Source: Candidatus Hodarchaeota archaeon (lineage in GTDB: Archaea; Asgardarchaeota; Heimdallarchaeia; Hodarchaeales; Hodarchaeaceae). From it: a DNA stretch of 34,732 nt. Where the stretch lies: contig JAEOTM010000115.1 of NCBI GenBank assembly GCA_016839815.1, positions 1 to 34,732 of the forward strand, written 5' to 3'. The stretch's first letter is position 1. Each line of letters begins with the position of its first letter. A model generated the notes under the pieces. The model was not told the origin of the DNA and did not search any database. It saw only the letters and a program-made list of their open reading frames with translations. Shown piece by piece: positions 23,639 through 31,962 of this stretch. A program made the position numbers and the translations under genes.

Positions 23639-24478
23639 ATGATGCGAAATTTCTACTCAAAGAATTTCTTTATTGTCTTTTTCCTCTTATTATGTCTCTC
23701 TCCCATTCAAAGTATCAATTCTACTTCCCAGAATGAACCCAGACTCATCCCTTTTATCGGAATGGTTGTAAGTTATAGATTGGAAGCTCAACTTGATGTA
23801 GGATTGCCTCTACCCATCCCAGTCATTGCAAACTGGACAGTGGTCTGGGAACAGTATAATACATCACACCCCGATATTTTTATATCTACATTATCATTAA
23901 AATCGCTTTATTTGACTTTATACGGGGGAATTGATCAAGAATCTGGGATCATTGTGGAGAACATCACTTCTCGCCAGGTATTATGGGTTGAGATAGAAAA
24001 TACTACCTTTTTAAAGAAAATGTACTCACTATATTATGCTCCAGATCGGCCCAATTATTCTCCTTTTTATATTCCCACAGACGATCTAAGTATCAACATG
24101 AGTATGGGTATCTACAATTATTCAATGACTGTTATCACTAAAGATAGAATTACAGTTAGTGAATTTGGTTATCGAGATGTGTGGATTATCCAAAAAAATG
24201 TGACAAGTTCAAGTGCTGTAAACCATTTTATTAGCTTAATTTATGATGATATTACAGGTGTACTTGTGGGAGGTAGTCTTTACACTCGTTGGTTCAGGGA
24301 GAATGATACTGAGGATATATACAGTGTTAAAATTATTTGTCAGACTACAAATGCATTAGCAAGGCATTTAGTCATCATTAGAACTAATGAACTACTTGTT
24401 ATACTAATTAGTTGTTTACCCATTATCCCCTCTTTAATTAAACTAATGAAACTAAAAGAAATCAGAGGGGGTCTCTAA
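23639..24478 (+). CDS. Extracytoplasmic protein of unknown function, anchored at both ends
   Basis: The 279-residue product has an N-terminal signal/anchor (FFIVFFLLLCLSPIQS, about 10-26). A beta-strand-rich outer domain of about 210 residues follows, with many N-x-S/T sequons (NITS, NMSM, NYSM, NVTS and others). A C-terminal membrane helix (LLVILISCLPIIPSLIKL) is followed by KLKEIRGG. The outer domain reads like repeated strands (RLIPFIGMVVSYRLEAQLD, TRWFRENDTEDIYSVKI). It has the feel of a small lipid- or ligand-binding beta structure, but I recognise no family and no catalytic motif. Start is ATG 23639 or the next codon. The gene is the first of a plus-strand run of three unassigned membrane proteins, divergent from the ABC transporter operon. 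The shared intergenic region of 151 bases could allow joint control. Confidence 0.7.
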   Translation: MMRNFYSKNFFIVFFLLLCLSPIQSINSTSQNEPRLIPFIGMVVSYRLEAQLDVGLPLPIPVIANWTVVWEQYNTSHPDIFISTLSLKSLYLTLYGGIDQESGIIVENITSRQVLWVEIENTTFLKKMYSLYYAPDRPNYSPFYIPTDDLSINMSMGIYNYSMTVITKDRITVSEFGYRDVWIIQKNVTSSSAVNHFISLIYDDITGVLVGGSLYTRWFRENDTEDIYSVKIICQTTNALARHLVIIRTNELLVILISCLPIIPSLIKLMKLKEIRGGL

Positions 24479-24518
24479 CCTTTTATGAATGATTGTCCTC
24501 ATAGTAAAGGGAGATTCA

Positions 24519-25136
24519 ATGTTACAAAATCAAAAACTCGATTATTCCAGATTAATCATCTCTTTCTCTGCAATCCTAGCATTTATTCTCTTGTTCCTTG
24601 AACTACTGATTTTAACTCCTCGTCCTTGGCCGTATACAGACGGTGGTGGATGGGAACGTATTAGTCTTTACCAATCCATTTTCTGGACTCAATATATTGC
24701 TCACTGTCAGTTTTTCAAACCTACAGTTTTTGGCCTTCTTATCTGGAAATATTGGGGACTAGGTTTAGCTGTTTTCCTCAGTCAGTTCAACTATTTTAGC
24801 AAAAAAAAACCAGCCAGCAATTTCAAAATTCCAATTAATGTAGGTTATGCTTTCAGTTTGGCTCTTATTCCCCAAGTGGCACTCTATTTCTTGTATGCCT
24901 TTCGATTTCAAAAATTGTATTACCATGGCCTTTTAAATCCTCTTTTCACTCCACATTACTTGGTTATCTCATCCTTAGGGCTAATAATCTTCCCTTTAAT
25001 CACTTTTCTAGCAGCATTCGGGAGCCTTCGTTCCAAGGATATTTCCTATTTTTTCGGACTATTCGTTTGGGTTCTATTTGATATTTTTATATCATTAATT
25101 CTGCTGAATTTCTTGTTATGGGGTTGTGGAGGTTAA
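24519..25136 (+). CDS. Polytopic membrane protein of unknown function
   Basis: Start chosen at the ATG at 24519, preceded by AAGGGAG (24507-24513). An in-frame ATG at 24489 would add ten residues but has no such site. The 205-residue protein has about five hydrophobic helices: near 9-35, 66-88, 107-132, 146-172 and 176-200. A Trp/Gly/aromatic-rich outer loop (RPWPYTDGGGWERISLY) lies between the first two, and it ends LLWGCGG. No transport or enzyme motif is visible. It follows the gene at 23639 closely and precedes a second small membrane protein. Together they may form a membrane complex; the evidence is only position and shared topology. Confidence 0.65.
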   Translation: MLQNQKLDYSRLIISFSAILAFILLFLELLILTPRPWPYTDGGGWERISLYQSIFWTQYIAHCQFFKPTVFGLLIWKYWGLGLAVFLSQFNYFSKKKPASNFKIPINVGYAFSLALIPQVALYFLYAFRFQKLYYHGLLNPLFTPHYLVISSLGLIIFPLITFLAAFGSLRSKDISYFFGLFVWVLFDIFISLILLNFLLWGCGG

Positions 25137-25201
25137 TAATCATATGATAGGAGATCTTTGGAATTCACTAGTCGTGATAAGGCTGTAGAAGTAGAATAAT
25201 T

Positions 25202-25402
25202 GTGAAACTTATGAAAATTCTAACAAAAGATATCCAAATCTATATTAGATTATTCCTGTTTAATCTTGGACTAGTTGTTTCCATCTCTTCTTTCATATTG
25301 CTAGCAATTTTCAAATTTAGAATTATCCCCGGGATCTTATTTATTTTTACTTTAGTTCTTGGGATATTTATTACTCAAAAATGTATGAGGTTTAGGCGGT
25401 GA
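25202..25402 (+). CDS. Small two-helix membrane protein
   Basis: The 66-residue product is nearly all hydrophobic. Two helices (about 16-38 and 42-57) are separated by KFRIIPG, with a basic end (KCMRFRR). The start is GTG at 25202 or the ATG three codons later (25211). No good ribosome-binding site precedes either, though a GATAGGAG run lies further up near 25146-25153. Small size makes the call less certain, but the reading frame fills the gap between two genes exactly. Its TGA stop overlaps the next gene's ribosome-binding site, as expected for an operon member. Confidence 0.5.
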   Translation: MKLMKILTKDIQIYIRLFLFNLGLVVSISSFILLAIFKFRIIPGILFIFTLVLGIFITQKCMRFRR

Positions 25403-25403
25403 T
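25398..25403 (+). promoter_or_regulatory. Archaeal ribosome-binding site supporting a TTG start
   Basis: GGTGAT overlaps the stop of the small membrane protein and lies six bases before the TTG at 25410. It pairs with the ATCACC part of the archaeal 16S tail, so TTG at 25410 is taken as the start. Confidence 0.6.
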
Positions 25404-25409
25404 TACACG

Positions 25410-26435
25410 TTGAAAGCTATAGTACTAGACAAACTAGGACGTTCGGATGTCCTTCAAGTTAAAAATGTACCCAAACCAGATATTACAACATCAAATGAAA
25501 TTCTGGTTAATTTAAAATTCTCTGGTATAAATTTTGCTGAAATTCTTGCACGTAGAGGCCTTTACAAATGGGTTCCATCGAAAAGAGGTTTTATCTTAGG
25601 AATGGAAGGAGCAGGGATTGTTGAAGAAGTAGGGGGTGATGTTACTAATTTCAATAAAGGGGATTCTGTTATCGTAGCAAGAGGATTTGGTTGTCATGCA
25701 GAATATATCTCAATAGATAAAAAATATGTTTTTCCAACTCTTCCACAATATACGTTACAGCAGAATGCAGCCTTTTCTGGATCATTCTTAACTGCTTACA
25801 TTGCACTAGTACAAATGGCAAGAGTGAGAGTAGGGGAAACTATCTTAGTTCAAGCGGCAGCAGGAGCACTAGGAACTGCAACAGTCATTCTCGCCAAAGC
25901 TCTTGGCTTAAAGGTTGCTGGAACTGCTTCCTCATCTGAAAAAATCGATTTTCTACATAAAATCGGCGTCGATTTAGGTATAAATTACTCTAACCAGAGA
26001 TTTCAGGATATAATATTGGAATGGACAAATTTTAAAGGTATCGACGTGGTATTAGAGAGTGTGGGAGGCGAAATATTTCAGAATTCCCTCTTATGTCTTT
26101 CTCCAATGGGCCGCTTAGTTTTTGTTGGTCTAAGCAGTGTTCGATTTAATAAATTCAATCCTTTAACATGGTGGTCGACATACAAACTCATCCCACGAGT
26201 TAACCTACTGAATATGCTAGGCAAGTCACAGGGAATACTCACATTTCATATAGGTAGATTACTTGATACTAGTTACACAGAATTAAGAGGAATATTTGAG
26301 GATCTAGTTGATTTTGTTTCTCAACATCAGATAACTCCTTATATTGGTAGGATTTTTCCGTTGAAAAAAATTGCAGAAGCTCATCAATTTATAGAATCAC
26401 GACAAAGTATTGGAAAAGTTGTACTAGAGATTTAG
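25410..26435 (+). CDS. Zinc-independent MDR oxidoreductase, quinone reductase/VAT1-like
   Basis: The 341-residue protein belongs to the medium-chain dehydrogenase/reductase family. An N-terminal GroES-like domain (1-120) has the SGINFAEILARRGLY and GMEGAGIVEEVG segments typical of quinone oxidoreductases. The Rossmann domain begins ILVQAAAGALGTATVILAKALG at about 145-166, the NADPH-binding A-x-x-G-x-x-G type. The zinc-ligating residues of alcohol dehydrogenases are absent. The C-terminal IGRIFPLKKIAEAHQFIESRQSIGKVVL is standard. NNP-type inserts around FNPLTWWSTYKLIPRVN match the VAT1/synaptic-vesicle-like subgroup, which carries a longer membrane-near loop. Expected activity is NADPH-dependent reduction of quinones or enones. 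Start is TTG with GGTGAT six bases upstream. It follows the small membrane protein with a seven-base gap and may end that operon. Confidence 0.9.
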   Translation: MKAIVLDKLGRSDVLQVKNVPKPDITTSNEILVNLKFSGINFAEILARRGLYKWVPSKRGFILGMEGAGIVEEVGGDVTNFNKGDSVIVARGFGCHAEYISIDKKYVFPTLPQYTLQQNAAFSGSFLTAYIALVQMARVRVGETILVQAAAGALGTATVILAKALGLKVAGTASSSEKIDFLHKIGVDLGINYSNQRFQDIILEWTNFKGIDVVLESVGGEIFQNSLLCLSPMGRLVFVGLSSVRFNKFNPLTWWSTYKLIPRVNLLNMLGKSQGILTFHIGRLLDTSYTELRGIFEDLVDFVSQHQITPYIGRIFPLKKIAEAHQFIESRQSIGKVVLEI

Positions 26436-26559
26436 AATCTTCAGGAGAATCATTACGATTGCTTTAGTCTTTTGAATGAGGGATGAAAAATCGATGAAAT
26501 AGGTAAGTTCAAAAAACATCTATGACAATCTTTTGTTTATTCATAATAAGGGGAAAATT

Positions 26560-27411
26560 ATGCAAAAATTAGAAACGAAAGCAACTAGTAACAAAAAAGC
26601 TACAAATGCATTATTGGGTGTAGGAGTATTTGTATTTCTAACGATCTTGATTCCATTTTTCAAATTAGGGGGGGGTTTTTTGACTTATTCTTCGTACGAT
26701 GAACTCTCTGGTTCCACAGGGACGATTGATTTCTTTTGGGACGAAATGTCTGTTTCTGTATCATTTATCGAAGTGGGATTTAGTTATTCCGATTTTTCCT
26801 CAACTTTTGGTTTCGCCTCGAATGTACAATTTGTTTGGGATCTCCTTCCTATCTGGGGTTTCCTCTTCCTAATCCTTGGAATTCTCGGAGCAGTGCTCGT
26901 GGCCATTACTCCTCTTCAACAGTTAGGAGGATCTCAACCAAGTGAATCATCATATGGAAGAAACGGTTTAATAGTTGCTTTAATAGGTACAGGTGTTGAA
27001 TATAGCCTTTTCCTTATTTTATGGGCATTTGAAGATTGGGGAACTCGACCAGACTTAAATTTGATCATTCTTGGATGTTTCATTCTAGGGTGGATAGCGT
27101 TAAGCTGGGGGCATTCAGCAGCAGCTGCGATCCCGACAAGTGACTCGATTCAATATTCAGCACCATCTAGATCCGTGATGCGACCAACATCTCTCTCGAC
27201 AAAACGATGTCCTAGCTGTAGCAATATTTGTGTTGATCATGCCACCTTTTGTGAAAAATGTGGTCAAAAATTTACGGTTGAACAAGTTATTCCAGTTACT
27301 AAATACTGTCCTATTTGTAGTTTTTCGAATAATCCTGAAGCAAAGTTCTGTGAATCATGTGGTACTCCTCTTCAGGGGAAACTAGAGGATAACGAACTTT
27401 CCTCTCCCTAG
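26560..27411 (+). CDS. Four-helix membrane protein with C-terminal double zinc ribbon
   Basis: Start at ATG 26560, with AAGGGG at 26548-26553 six bases before it. The 283-residue protein has one membrane helix near 15-36, an outer loop of about 60 residues rich in Ser, Phe and Asp, then three more helices (near 98-120, 138-160 and 166-182). The C-terminal 80 residues hold two consecutive zinc ribbons: CPSC...CEKCG and CPIC...CESCG, each with the pairs 12-13 residues apart. This double zinc ribbon architecture is common in archaeal membrane proteins. The ribbons would sit in the cytoplasm and mediate protein contacts. No enzymatic motif is seen. Its TAG stop is shared head-on with that of the ankyrin gene (CTAG), leaving no room for a terminator. 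Confidence 0.8.
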   Translation: MQKLETKATSNKKATNALLGVGVFVFLTILIPFFKLGGGFLTYSSYDELSGSTGTIDFFWDEMSVSVSFIEVGFSYSDFSSTFGFASNVQFVWDLLPIWGFLFLILGILGAVLVAITPLQQLGGSQPSESSYGRNGLIVALIGTGVEYSLFLILWAFEDWGTRPDLNLIILGCFILGWIALSWGHSAAAAIPTSDSIQYSAPSRSVMRPTSLSTKRCPSCSNICVDHATFCEKCGQKFTVEQVIPVTKYCPICSFSNNPEAKFCESCGTPLQGKLEDNELSSP

Positions 27412-28505
27412 GATTTTTGTGAAAGCTGTAACATTTTAATAATATCTGTATGATTTCTCTCTATCGCCAATGAAAGTGGAGAATGTCCCTGGGCCTCACA
27501 TTCTGGATCTGCCCGATGTTTCAACAGTAATGAAGTAATTTCAATATTGCCCATCTCTGCTGATCTATGTAAGCTTGTAAAGCCTCGATTATCACCTTTA
27601 TTAACATCGGCACCTTTCTCAATTAAGTATTCTACTACCTCAATATTTTGTTCTTGTACAGCAGACATTAATGCCGTTGTCCCTTCAATCGAAGGGCAAT
27701 CAATATGTGCACCATTGTGTAATAAGAAATCCATCATTTCGAAATTTTTAAGACCACTCGCCCATTGAAACGGTGAAAAACCATCTTTTGCTAAAAGATC
27801 TATGGGAATTCCTTTTTCTAAGAGATTTTTAACAGAAGTTATAGCACCTCTTGCCACTGCAATGTGAAATAAGGTAGTTGATCGTAAAGGGCTGGTAATT
27901 TTATTATTTGGTATCTGATGGTGAGTAGCTGCCAATGAAATTCTACCGAAATTGGAAAAACACCACATTGGCACTTGTTGTGGGGATTCGGCCATTTCTT
28001 TTGAAATCGGAACTGGATAGACCGTGTTATACACTAAATTTCGCATCAAGAAGTTAAAATACAGTTCTGTTGATTTTGGGGATTCATCATCTTCTACGAA
28101 GGTTCCAAGAATATCAGTTATCTCAATAGAGTCTTTTTTTTGTATAACTTGCGCTACAACTTGAACTTCTCTCAACCAACTTCTAACAAATATTATTTTT
28201 TTATCATGGTAAAAAACAGCCCACTTATCTTCCATTGCAGAAGGAACAAACAATACACCATCAAAAAGAGTACCATCTGTGGGAAAAATAAAAGACACTT
28301 TGATTTTTCTCTTATTTGGAGGTTTCTGGTCGCTGAAACTAAGACCATCATCTCCCCCATATGAGATTGCATTCTTTGCTTTTTCAGGATCTTCCGAATA
28401 AGAGGTTATTTGCGATGTGACTGGTCTTAAGTCTAATACAGGTACTTTCCATGGATTCTCCTCCGCTTTTAACCACGTTATTTCACTATCTAAAATATCT
28501 GTCAT
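27408..28505 (-). CDS. Ankyrin-repeat protein with a distinct N-terminal domain
   Basis: The 365-residue soluble protein has five C-terminal ankyrin repeats (about 205-362). They have the usual GxTALxxAxxxxxxxxVxxLLxxGAxxN pattern, for example GTTALMSAVQEQNIEVVEYL and GFTSLHRSAEMGNIEITSLL, and the last is shortened. Ankyrin repeats bind other proteins. The N-terminal 200 residues are a separate domain that opens with an acidic WLKAEENPWKVPVLDLRPV stretch. A strand-rich part follows, with KIKVSFIFPTDGTLFDGVLF, KWAVFYHDKKIIFVRSWLRE and VVAQV. I cannot name it, but the order of strands suggests a compact ligand- or peptide-binding fold. No signal or membrane segment. ATG at 28505 has no strong ribosome-binding site. 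Its start region abuts the broken flavodoxin remnant. Confidence 0.85.
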   Translation of the reverse strand: MTDILDSEITWLKAEENPWKVPVLDLRPVTSQITSYSEDPEKAKNAISYGGDDGLSFSDQKPPNKRKIKVSFIFPTDGTLFDGVLFVPSAMEDKWAVFYHDKKIIFVRSWLREVQVVAQVIQKKDSIEITDILGTFVEDDESPKSTELYFNFLMRNLVYNTVYPVPISKEMAESPQQVPMWCFSNFGRISLAATHHQIPNNKITSPLRSTTLFHIAVARGAITSVKNLLEKGIPIDLLAKDGFSPFQWASGLKNFEMMDFLLHNGAHIDCPSIEGTTALMSAVQEQNIEVVEYLIEKGADVNKGDNRGFTSLHRSAEMGNIEITSLLLKHRADPECEAQGHSPLSLAIERNHTDIIKMLQLSQKS

Positions 28506-28583
28506 TTCAATACCACCACATACTCTCTACCCAAACAAGGGAATCATAATTAACTTTTCTTTTTCCTCAGATATCGCACATAG

Positions 28584-28952
28584 ATTGCTAAGGAGAAAAA
28601 ACGCTCGGGAATAGTCAACTGGATACGGGTTGCACGCGATGCCCAGGCCAAAAAGTTAACAGAGATTCAATCTGAGAAGAATCCGCAGGACTATGATGTA
28701 ATCGTAATAGGATCTCCTATCTGGGCTGGTAATCCAACACCAGCTCTTCGGACCTATCTGACAAAGCACGATTTGAAAGGGAAGAAAGTTACGTTTTTCA
28801 TTTGCTCAATTGTAAACAGATATGCTAATGTCTTTCCTCAACTCAAGGAAATGACTCCAGAATCAGAACATGCTGGCATTTTTACCGCATCACGATTCAG
28901 AAAAGGTGACCACGAACCCGAACTTAATGCACTTATTGAGAAGCTCAAATAA
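28584..28952 (+). pseudogene. 5'-truncated flavodoxin remnant
   Basis: Reading from 28584 in frame to TAA at 28950-28952 gives about 122 residues that match the last three-quarters of a flavodoxin. A basic RSGIVNWIRVARDAQAKKLT run is followed by the strand and FMN loop YDVIVIGSPIWAGNPTPALR, then LKGKKVTFFICS and the ending LNALIEKLK. The first roughly 40 residues, with the strand and the phosphate-binding loop that hold FMN, are missing. The frame is closed by TAG at 28581, and no ATG, GTG or TTG occurs before the core. The FMN site is thus destroyed and the gene cannot start normally. It is a remnant, cut off near the start of the ankyrin gene, which suggests a local rearrangement. An ATT start is very unlikely. 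Confidence 0.8.
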
Positions 28953-29033
28953 TACCCTTTTCAAGGAATTAGGAAGCATGAACTGAGAGATGGGTAGAGT
29001 TCAAGTTCCCCATTCGGTCATTTAGCAGCGAGT

Positions 29034-29063
29034 CTTTACCGATTGTGGTTGAGAAGAAGAACT
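29034..29063. repeat. Exact 30-base direct repeat, copy 1 (just outside the surface-protein gene)
   Basis: All 30 bases are identical to 31439-31468. It opens CTTTACCGAT and ends AGAAGAACT. This copy lies five bases beyond the stop of the gene at 29069, in non-coding sequence. Flanking bases differ on both sides. Confidence 0.9.
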
Positions 29064-29068
29064 CCAGT

Positions 29069-31816
29069 TTAAGTGTTTCTTGTTTTTCTTGAAAACACAA
29101 CGACAAAAGTGAAAATCACTATAACAACATTCCAGCTAGGACTAGAAGCAGAAGTTGTTGAGGAGAGAGTTGTTGTGGTACCTAGAGTTGTACTTGAGGT
29201 GGATTCAATATTTTGAATTGTAAAGGTGATAGAACTATATGCAATATTACCTGCAGTATCACTTCCATACGCATGAAGGGTGTAAGTACCGTCAACCAGA
29301 GTACGACTAACTGTGGTAGTCCATGTATGATTTTGATTATCAACAGATTCAATAAAATACCAGTAGTCATCTGCATCCCCTGTTATTGAAACAGAAATAG
29401 TGTTTGTAGAGTATATTTTCGAGGTAGGTGAAAGAATACTAAGACTAGGAGGGGTAGTGTCAATACTAAACGTAACATTGGTGTATGCGATATTACCAAA
29501 AGAATTGTTACTATATGCGTGGAGCACATAAGTCCCATCAAGAAGAGATCGCTGAACCGAGGTAATCCAGGTATGGTTTGAATTATCAATATTTTCTATT
29601 TTATACCAATAGTGCTCAGCTTCACCAGCTAGCTCAACAGAGATAGTCTCCGTAGTATAAGTTGTAGCAATAGGGGAAGTAATGAGTATTTCGGGACGAG
29701 GAGTAACGAGAACAGTAACGGTATCATTCACATCGTTCCCAGTTAGATCATAAGCAGTACAGGTATAGTTATGAGGACCGAGAGGAAGTCCATCAATAGA
29801 GATAGTTATTGGATCACCTTGCCAAGATCCTTCTGCAATCCAAGTGCCATCTTTATATACCTGAAATGATTCTGGTTCTGATGATAAGGGCGTCCAAGTG
29901 ATAATATGGCCAGAAGTACCAAAAGCATAATCCACATCAACAGGATGATTGATACTATCAACTAAAAAGCTCTGAATAGTTGAAGTATATCCCCACTCAT
30001 CATAGAGACTTTTTGTTCCTACTCGCCAAAACCATATCCCTGGAGTTAATTCTCGCATTTGTGGCGAGGGCCCCTCATACGTTACTGTATATGACGACTC
30101 AGTAATCAGTCCCTTTTCGCGAAGATCGGGGGAATCAAAGGTTGGAGATCGGTCTAGTTGAAGGTGATAATACTCCGCATCAGGAAAGCCTTCCCAAACA
30201 AGAGTAGGGGTATTATCAAATGTCATCCAACCTTCTAAAGGGGCAAGAAGTGTTGGCGGGTCCAACTGTGAAATATGATATTCGCAGGAGATTTTGGTAA
30301 TACGGGGTGTAGACTCAAGATAATCAGTCTGTAATATTGTCTTCCATCGTAGATCAAAACCTTCTTGAGAAAAGTAAAGCCATTCTCCTTGGCTAATAAT
30401 TTCCCAGTGAATTCCACCATCAGATGATAAAAAGAAATCAATTGAAGTACCGAAAGGAATTTCACACTCTAATTCCCAAAGGATTGCATACTCAAAAAAA
30501 ACGGATCCATACGTCGCAAACATAGTAGTTGACTGAGCTGTAGCAGAGGATTCGTAATATCCAGTATCAAAAATCTCAAAAATAAGTCCAAAAACATAAA
30601 TAGCATCTTTGTCCCTGAAGATTGATAAATATTCTTGAGGATGGGCACCAGATAGAGAAATAGTTGCGATTTGTATTGGATTGGACGGATTACGTAAATC
30701 AAATACCTGAAATCCGGCCTGGAAAGTATCACCATATACGATATATCCTTCTGTTTTATCAGCCCAATATGAATCCACCCAGACTGAATGAACTTTTTGG
30801 GGAGTTGAGTAGGTTGTAAGAAAAACTGGGTTCGTGGGAGAGCTTACATCAATTATGTGGAGTCCTTGATCTAGATCACAGAGATATGCATAATCTCCTG
30901 AAGAATCATCTACGACAAAAATTGTTGTAGGTTTACTTCCAATAGTGAAATTTGCTGAAAGCGTTAGGTGAGTTGGATCACTAATATCAAAAATATAGAA
31001 TCCTTGATAACCATCTGGAACGAAAAGATGGTTACTTAACAGAAATGTATCAATATTAAAATCAAAGCCTGTAAATTGAAAGGAAACCGGAATTCTAAAA
31101 CTAGATTCTAGAATCGGATCAGTGACATCAGTTATATTTATACTCATCATTGAATAGGAGGTATGTTCAAAGGCAGGATTAAAGTGATAAGCGAGGACAT
31201 ATACCCACTCTCCTTCAATATTAATGTCCGCCATAATAAAAAATTCAGAAGAAAAATCGGTTTGATTTGAAACCGAACCGATTGGGATAGGATTAAGCGG
31301 ATCAGCTACATCTAATATTGTAAAATAGCTTGTTAAGGTAAAATCCACTGAATCGATATAATAATTTGTTAAACACAGATAATCACCAAAAGATGTCATC
31401 TGATACTTAACATCTAGACTGAAATTCGTGTTAATCCACTTTACCGATTGTGGTTGAGAAGAAGAACTTATCTCTACTATTTCTAATCCACCCATGCTTT
31501 CTTCTTCAGTAAAAAAAGCGTATTTGTCACCCGCATGTTCTGTTATAGCAAAACTGTGTGCTGGTTCAAGGAGGTCTTCAGAACCTTCCTTTGAAAAACT
31601 TTTAGGTAAAGAAATTTCTCCAGAATGCTCTTCCCATCCTTTAACAGTAGTATTTCCAAAATCCGTATAGGTTGACGTTGTAAAATTTTCTGAAAAACTT
31701 GGATCAAACCCATTAACTTCTTGAATATTAGTAGGGAAACTCTCTCCTCCAATGGAGAGAATCAAAACTATTAATATGATAATGCCGATTACATCCCTCA
31801 CTCTCCTATTTTGCAT
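29069..31816 (-). CDS. Cell-surface protein with LVIVD-type propeller, FN3-like and Ig-like domains
   Basis: The 915-residue product begins with a signal helix (about 8-26). Residues about 100-420 contain repeated LVIVD-type motifs of a surface beta-propeller: FTILDVADPLNP, FYIFDISDPTHL, LHIIDVSSPTNP and FQVFDLRNPSNP. A FN3-like module follows (WEGFPDAEYYHLQLD ... PGIWFWRVGT, near 540-620), then an Ig-like domain with the same pattern as in the two giants. Two sister repeats (709-871) share about half their residues. A Ser/Thr-rich stalk (about 25 residues), one membrane helix and SRKTRNT end the protein. There is no PGF motif, so the anchor differs from the giants. The likely role is surface recognition or adhesion; the stalk may carry sugars. 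The ATG at 31816 has GGTGAG just upstream and a TATA-like box. The stop is followed by an exact copy of 30 bases from inside the gene. Confidence 0.85.
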   Translation of the reverse strand: MQNRRVRDVIGIIILIVLILSIGGESFPTNIQEVNGFDPSFSENFTTSTYTDFGNTTVKGWEEHSGEISLPKSFSKEGSEDLLEPAHSFAITEHAGDKYAFFTEEESMGGLEIVEISSSSQPQSVKWINTNFSLDVKYQMTSFGDYLCLTNYYIDSVDFTLTSYFTILDVADPLNPIPIGSVSNQTDFSSEFFIMADINIEGEWVYVLAYHFNPAFEHTSYSMMSINITDVTDPILESSFRIPVSFQFTGFDFNIDTFLLSNHLFVPDGYQGFYIFDISDPTHLTLSANFTIGSKPTTIFVVDDSSGDYAYLCDLDQGLHIIDVSSPTNPVFLTTYSTPQKVHSVWVDSYWADKTEGYIVYGDTFQAGFQVFDLRNPSNPIQIATISLSGAHPQEYLSIFRDKDAIYVFGLIFEIFDTGYYESSATAQSTTMFATYGSVFFEYAILWELECEIPFGTSIDFFLSSDGGIHWEIISQGEWLYFSQEGFDLRWKTILQTDYLESTPRITKISCEYHISQLDPPTLLAPLEGWMTFDNTPTLVWEGFPDAEYYHLQLDRSPTFDSPDLREKGLITESSYTVTYEGPSPQMRELTPGIWFWRVGTKSLYDEWGYTSTIQSFLVDSINHPVDVDYAFGTSGHIITWTPLSSEPESFQVYKDGTWIAEGSWQGDPITISIDGLPLGPHNYTCTAYDLTGNDVNDTVTVLVTPRPEILITSPIATTYTTETISVELAGEAEHYWYKIENIDNSNHTWITSVQRSLLDGTYVLHAYSNNSFGNIAYTNVTFSIDTTPPSLSILSPTSKIYSTNTISVSITGDADDYWYFIESVDNQNHTWTTTVSRTLVDGTYTLHAYGSDTAGNIAYSSITFTIQNIESTSSTTLGTTTTLSSTTSASSPSWNVVIVIFTFVVVFSRKTRNT
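29214..29690 (-). repeat. Two sister Ig-like repeats within the surface protein
   Basis: Two units of about 80 codons share a run of aligned motifs: TISVELAGEAEHYWY and TISVSITGDADDYWY, NHTWITSVQR and NHTWTTTVSR, DGTYVLHAY and DGTYTLHAY, and GNIAY in both. About 55 percent of residues are identical, which is closer than any pair in the giant-protein arrays and implies a more recent internal duplication. Confidence 0.75.
31439..31468. repeat. Exact 30-base direct repeat, copy 2 (inside the surface-protein gene)
   Basis: This copy encodes ten residues (SSSSQPQSVK, minus strand) of the surface protein, 2.4 kb from its identical partner at 29034-29063. As coding sequence it is presumably the source. 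Confidence 0.9.
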
Positions 31817-31820
31817 TCAT

Positions 31821-31867
31821 CTCACCCAGTTTTCCCTAATCATGGATCAATAACTATTATAAATTTA
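31821..31867 (-). promoter_or_regulatory. Promoter and ribosome-binding site of the propeller/Ig surface protein
   Basis: On the minus strand a TAAATTTATAAT run (about 31866-31855) is followed 28 bases later by GGGTGAG (31827-31821), four bases before the ATG at 31816. The arrangement is a TATA box, a leader of about 20 bases and an archaeal GGTGA-type site. Confidence 0.45.
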
Positions 31868-31962
31868 TCGAGTAAAAAGAGATACCACAATTATTATGAT
31901 AGATGATAAATTCATTACAATAGTTCTTGTTCTAATGAAAATTCCTTTTTTTTCTTTGTCGC

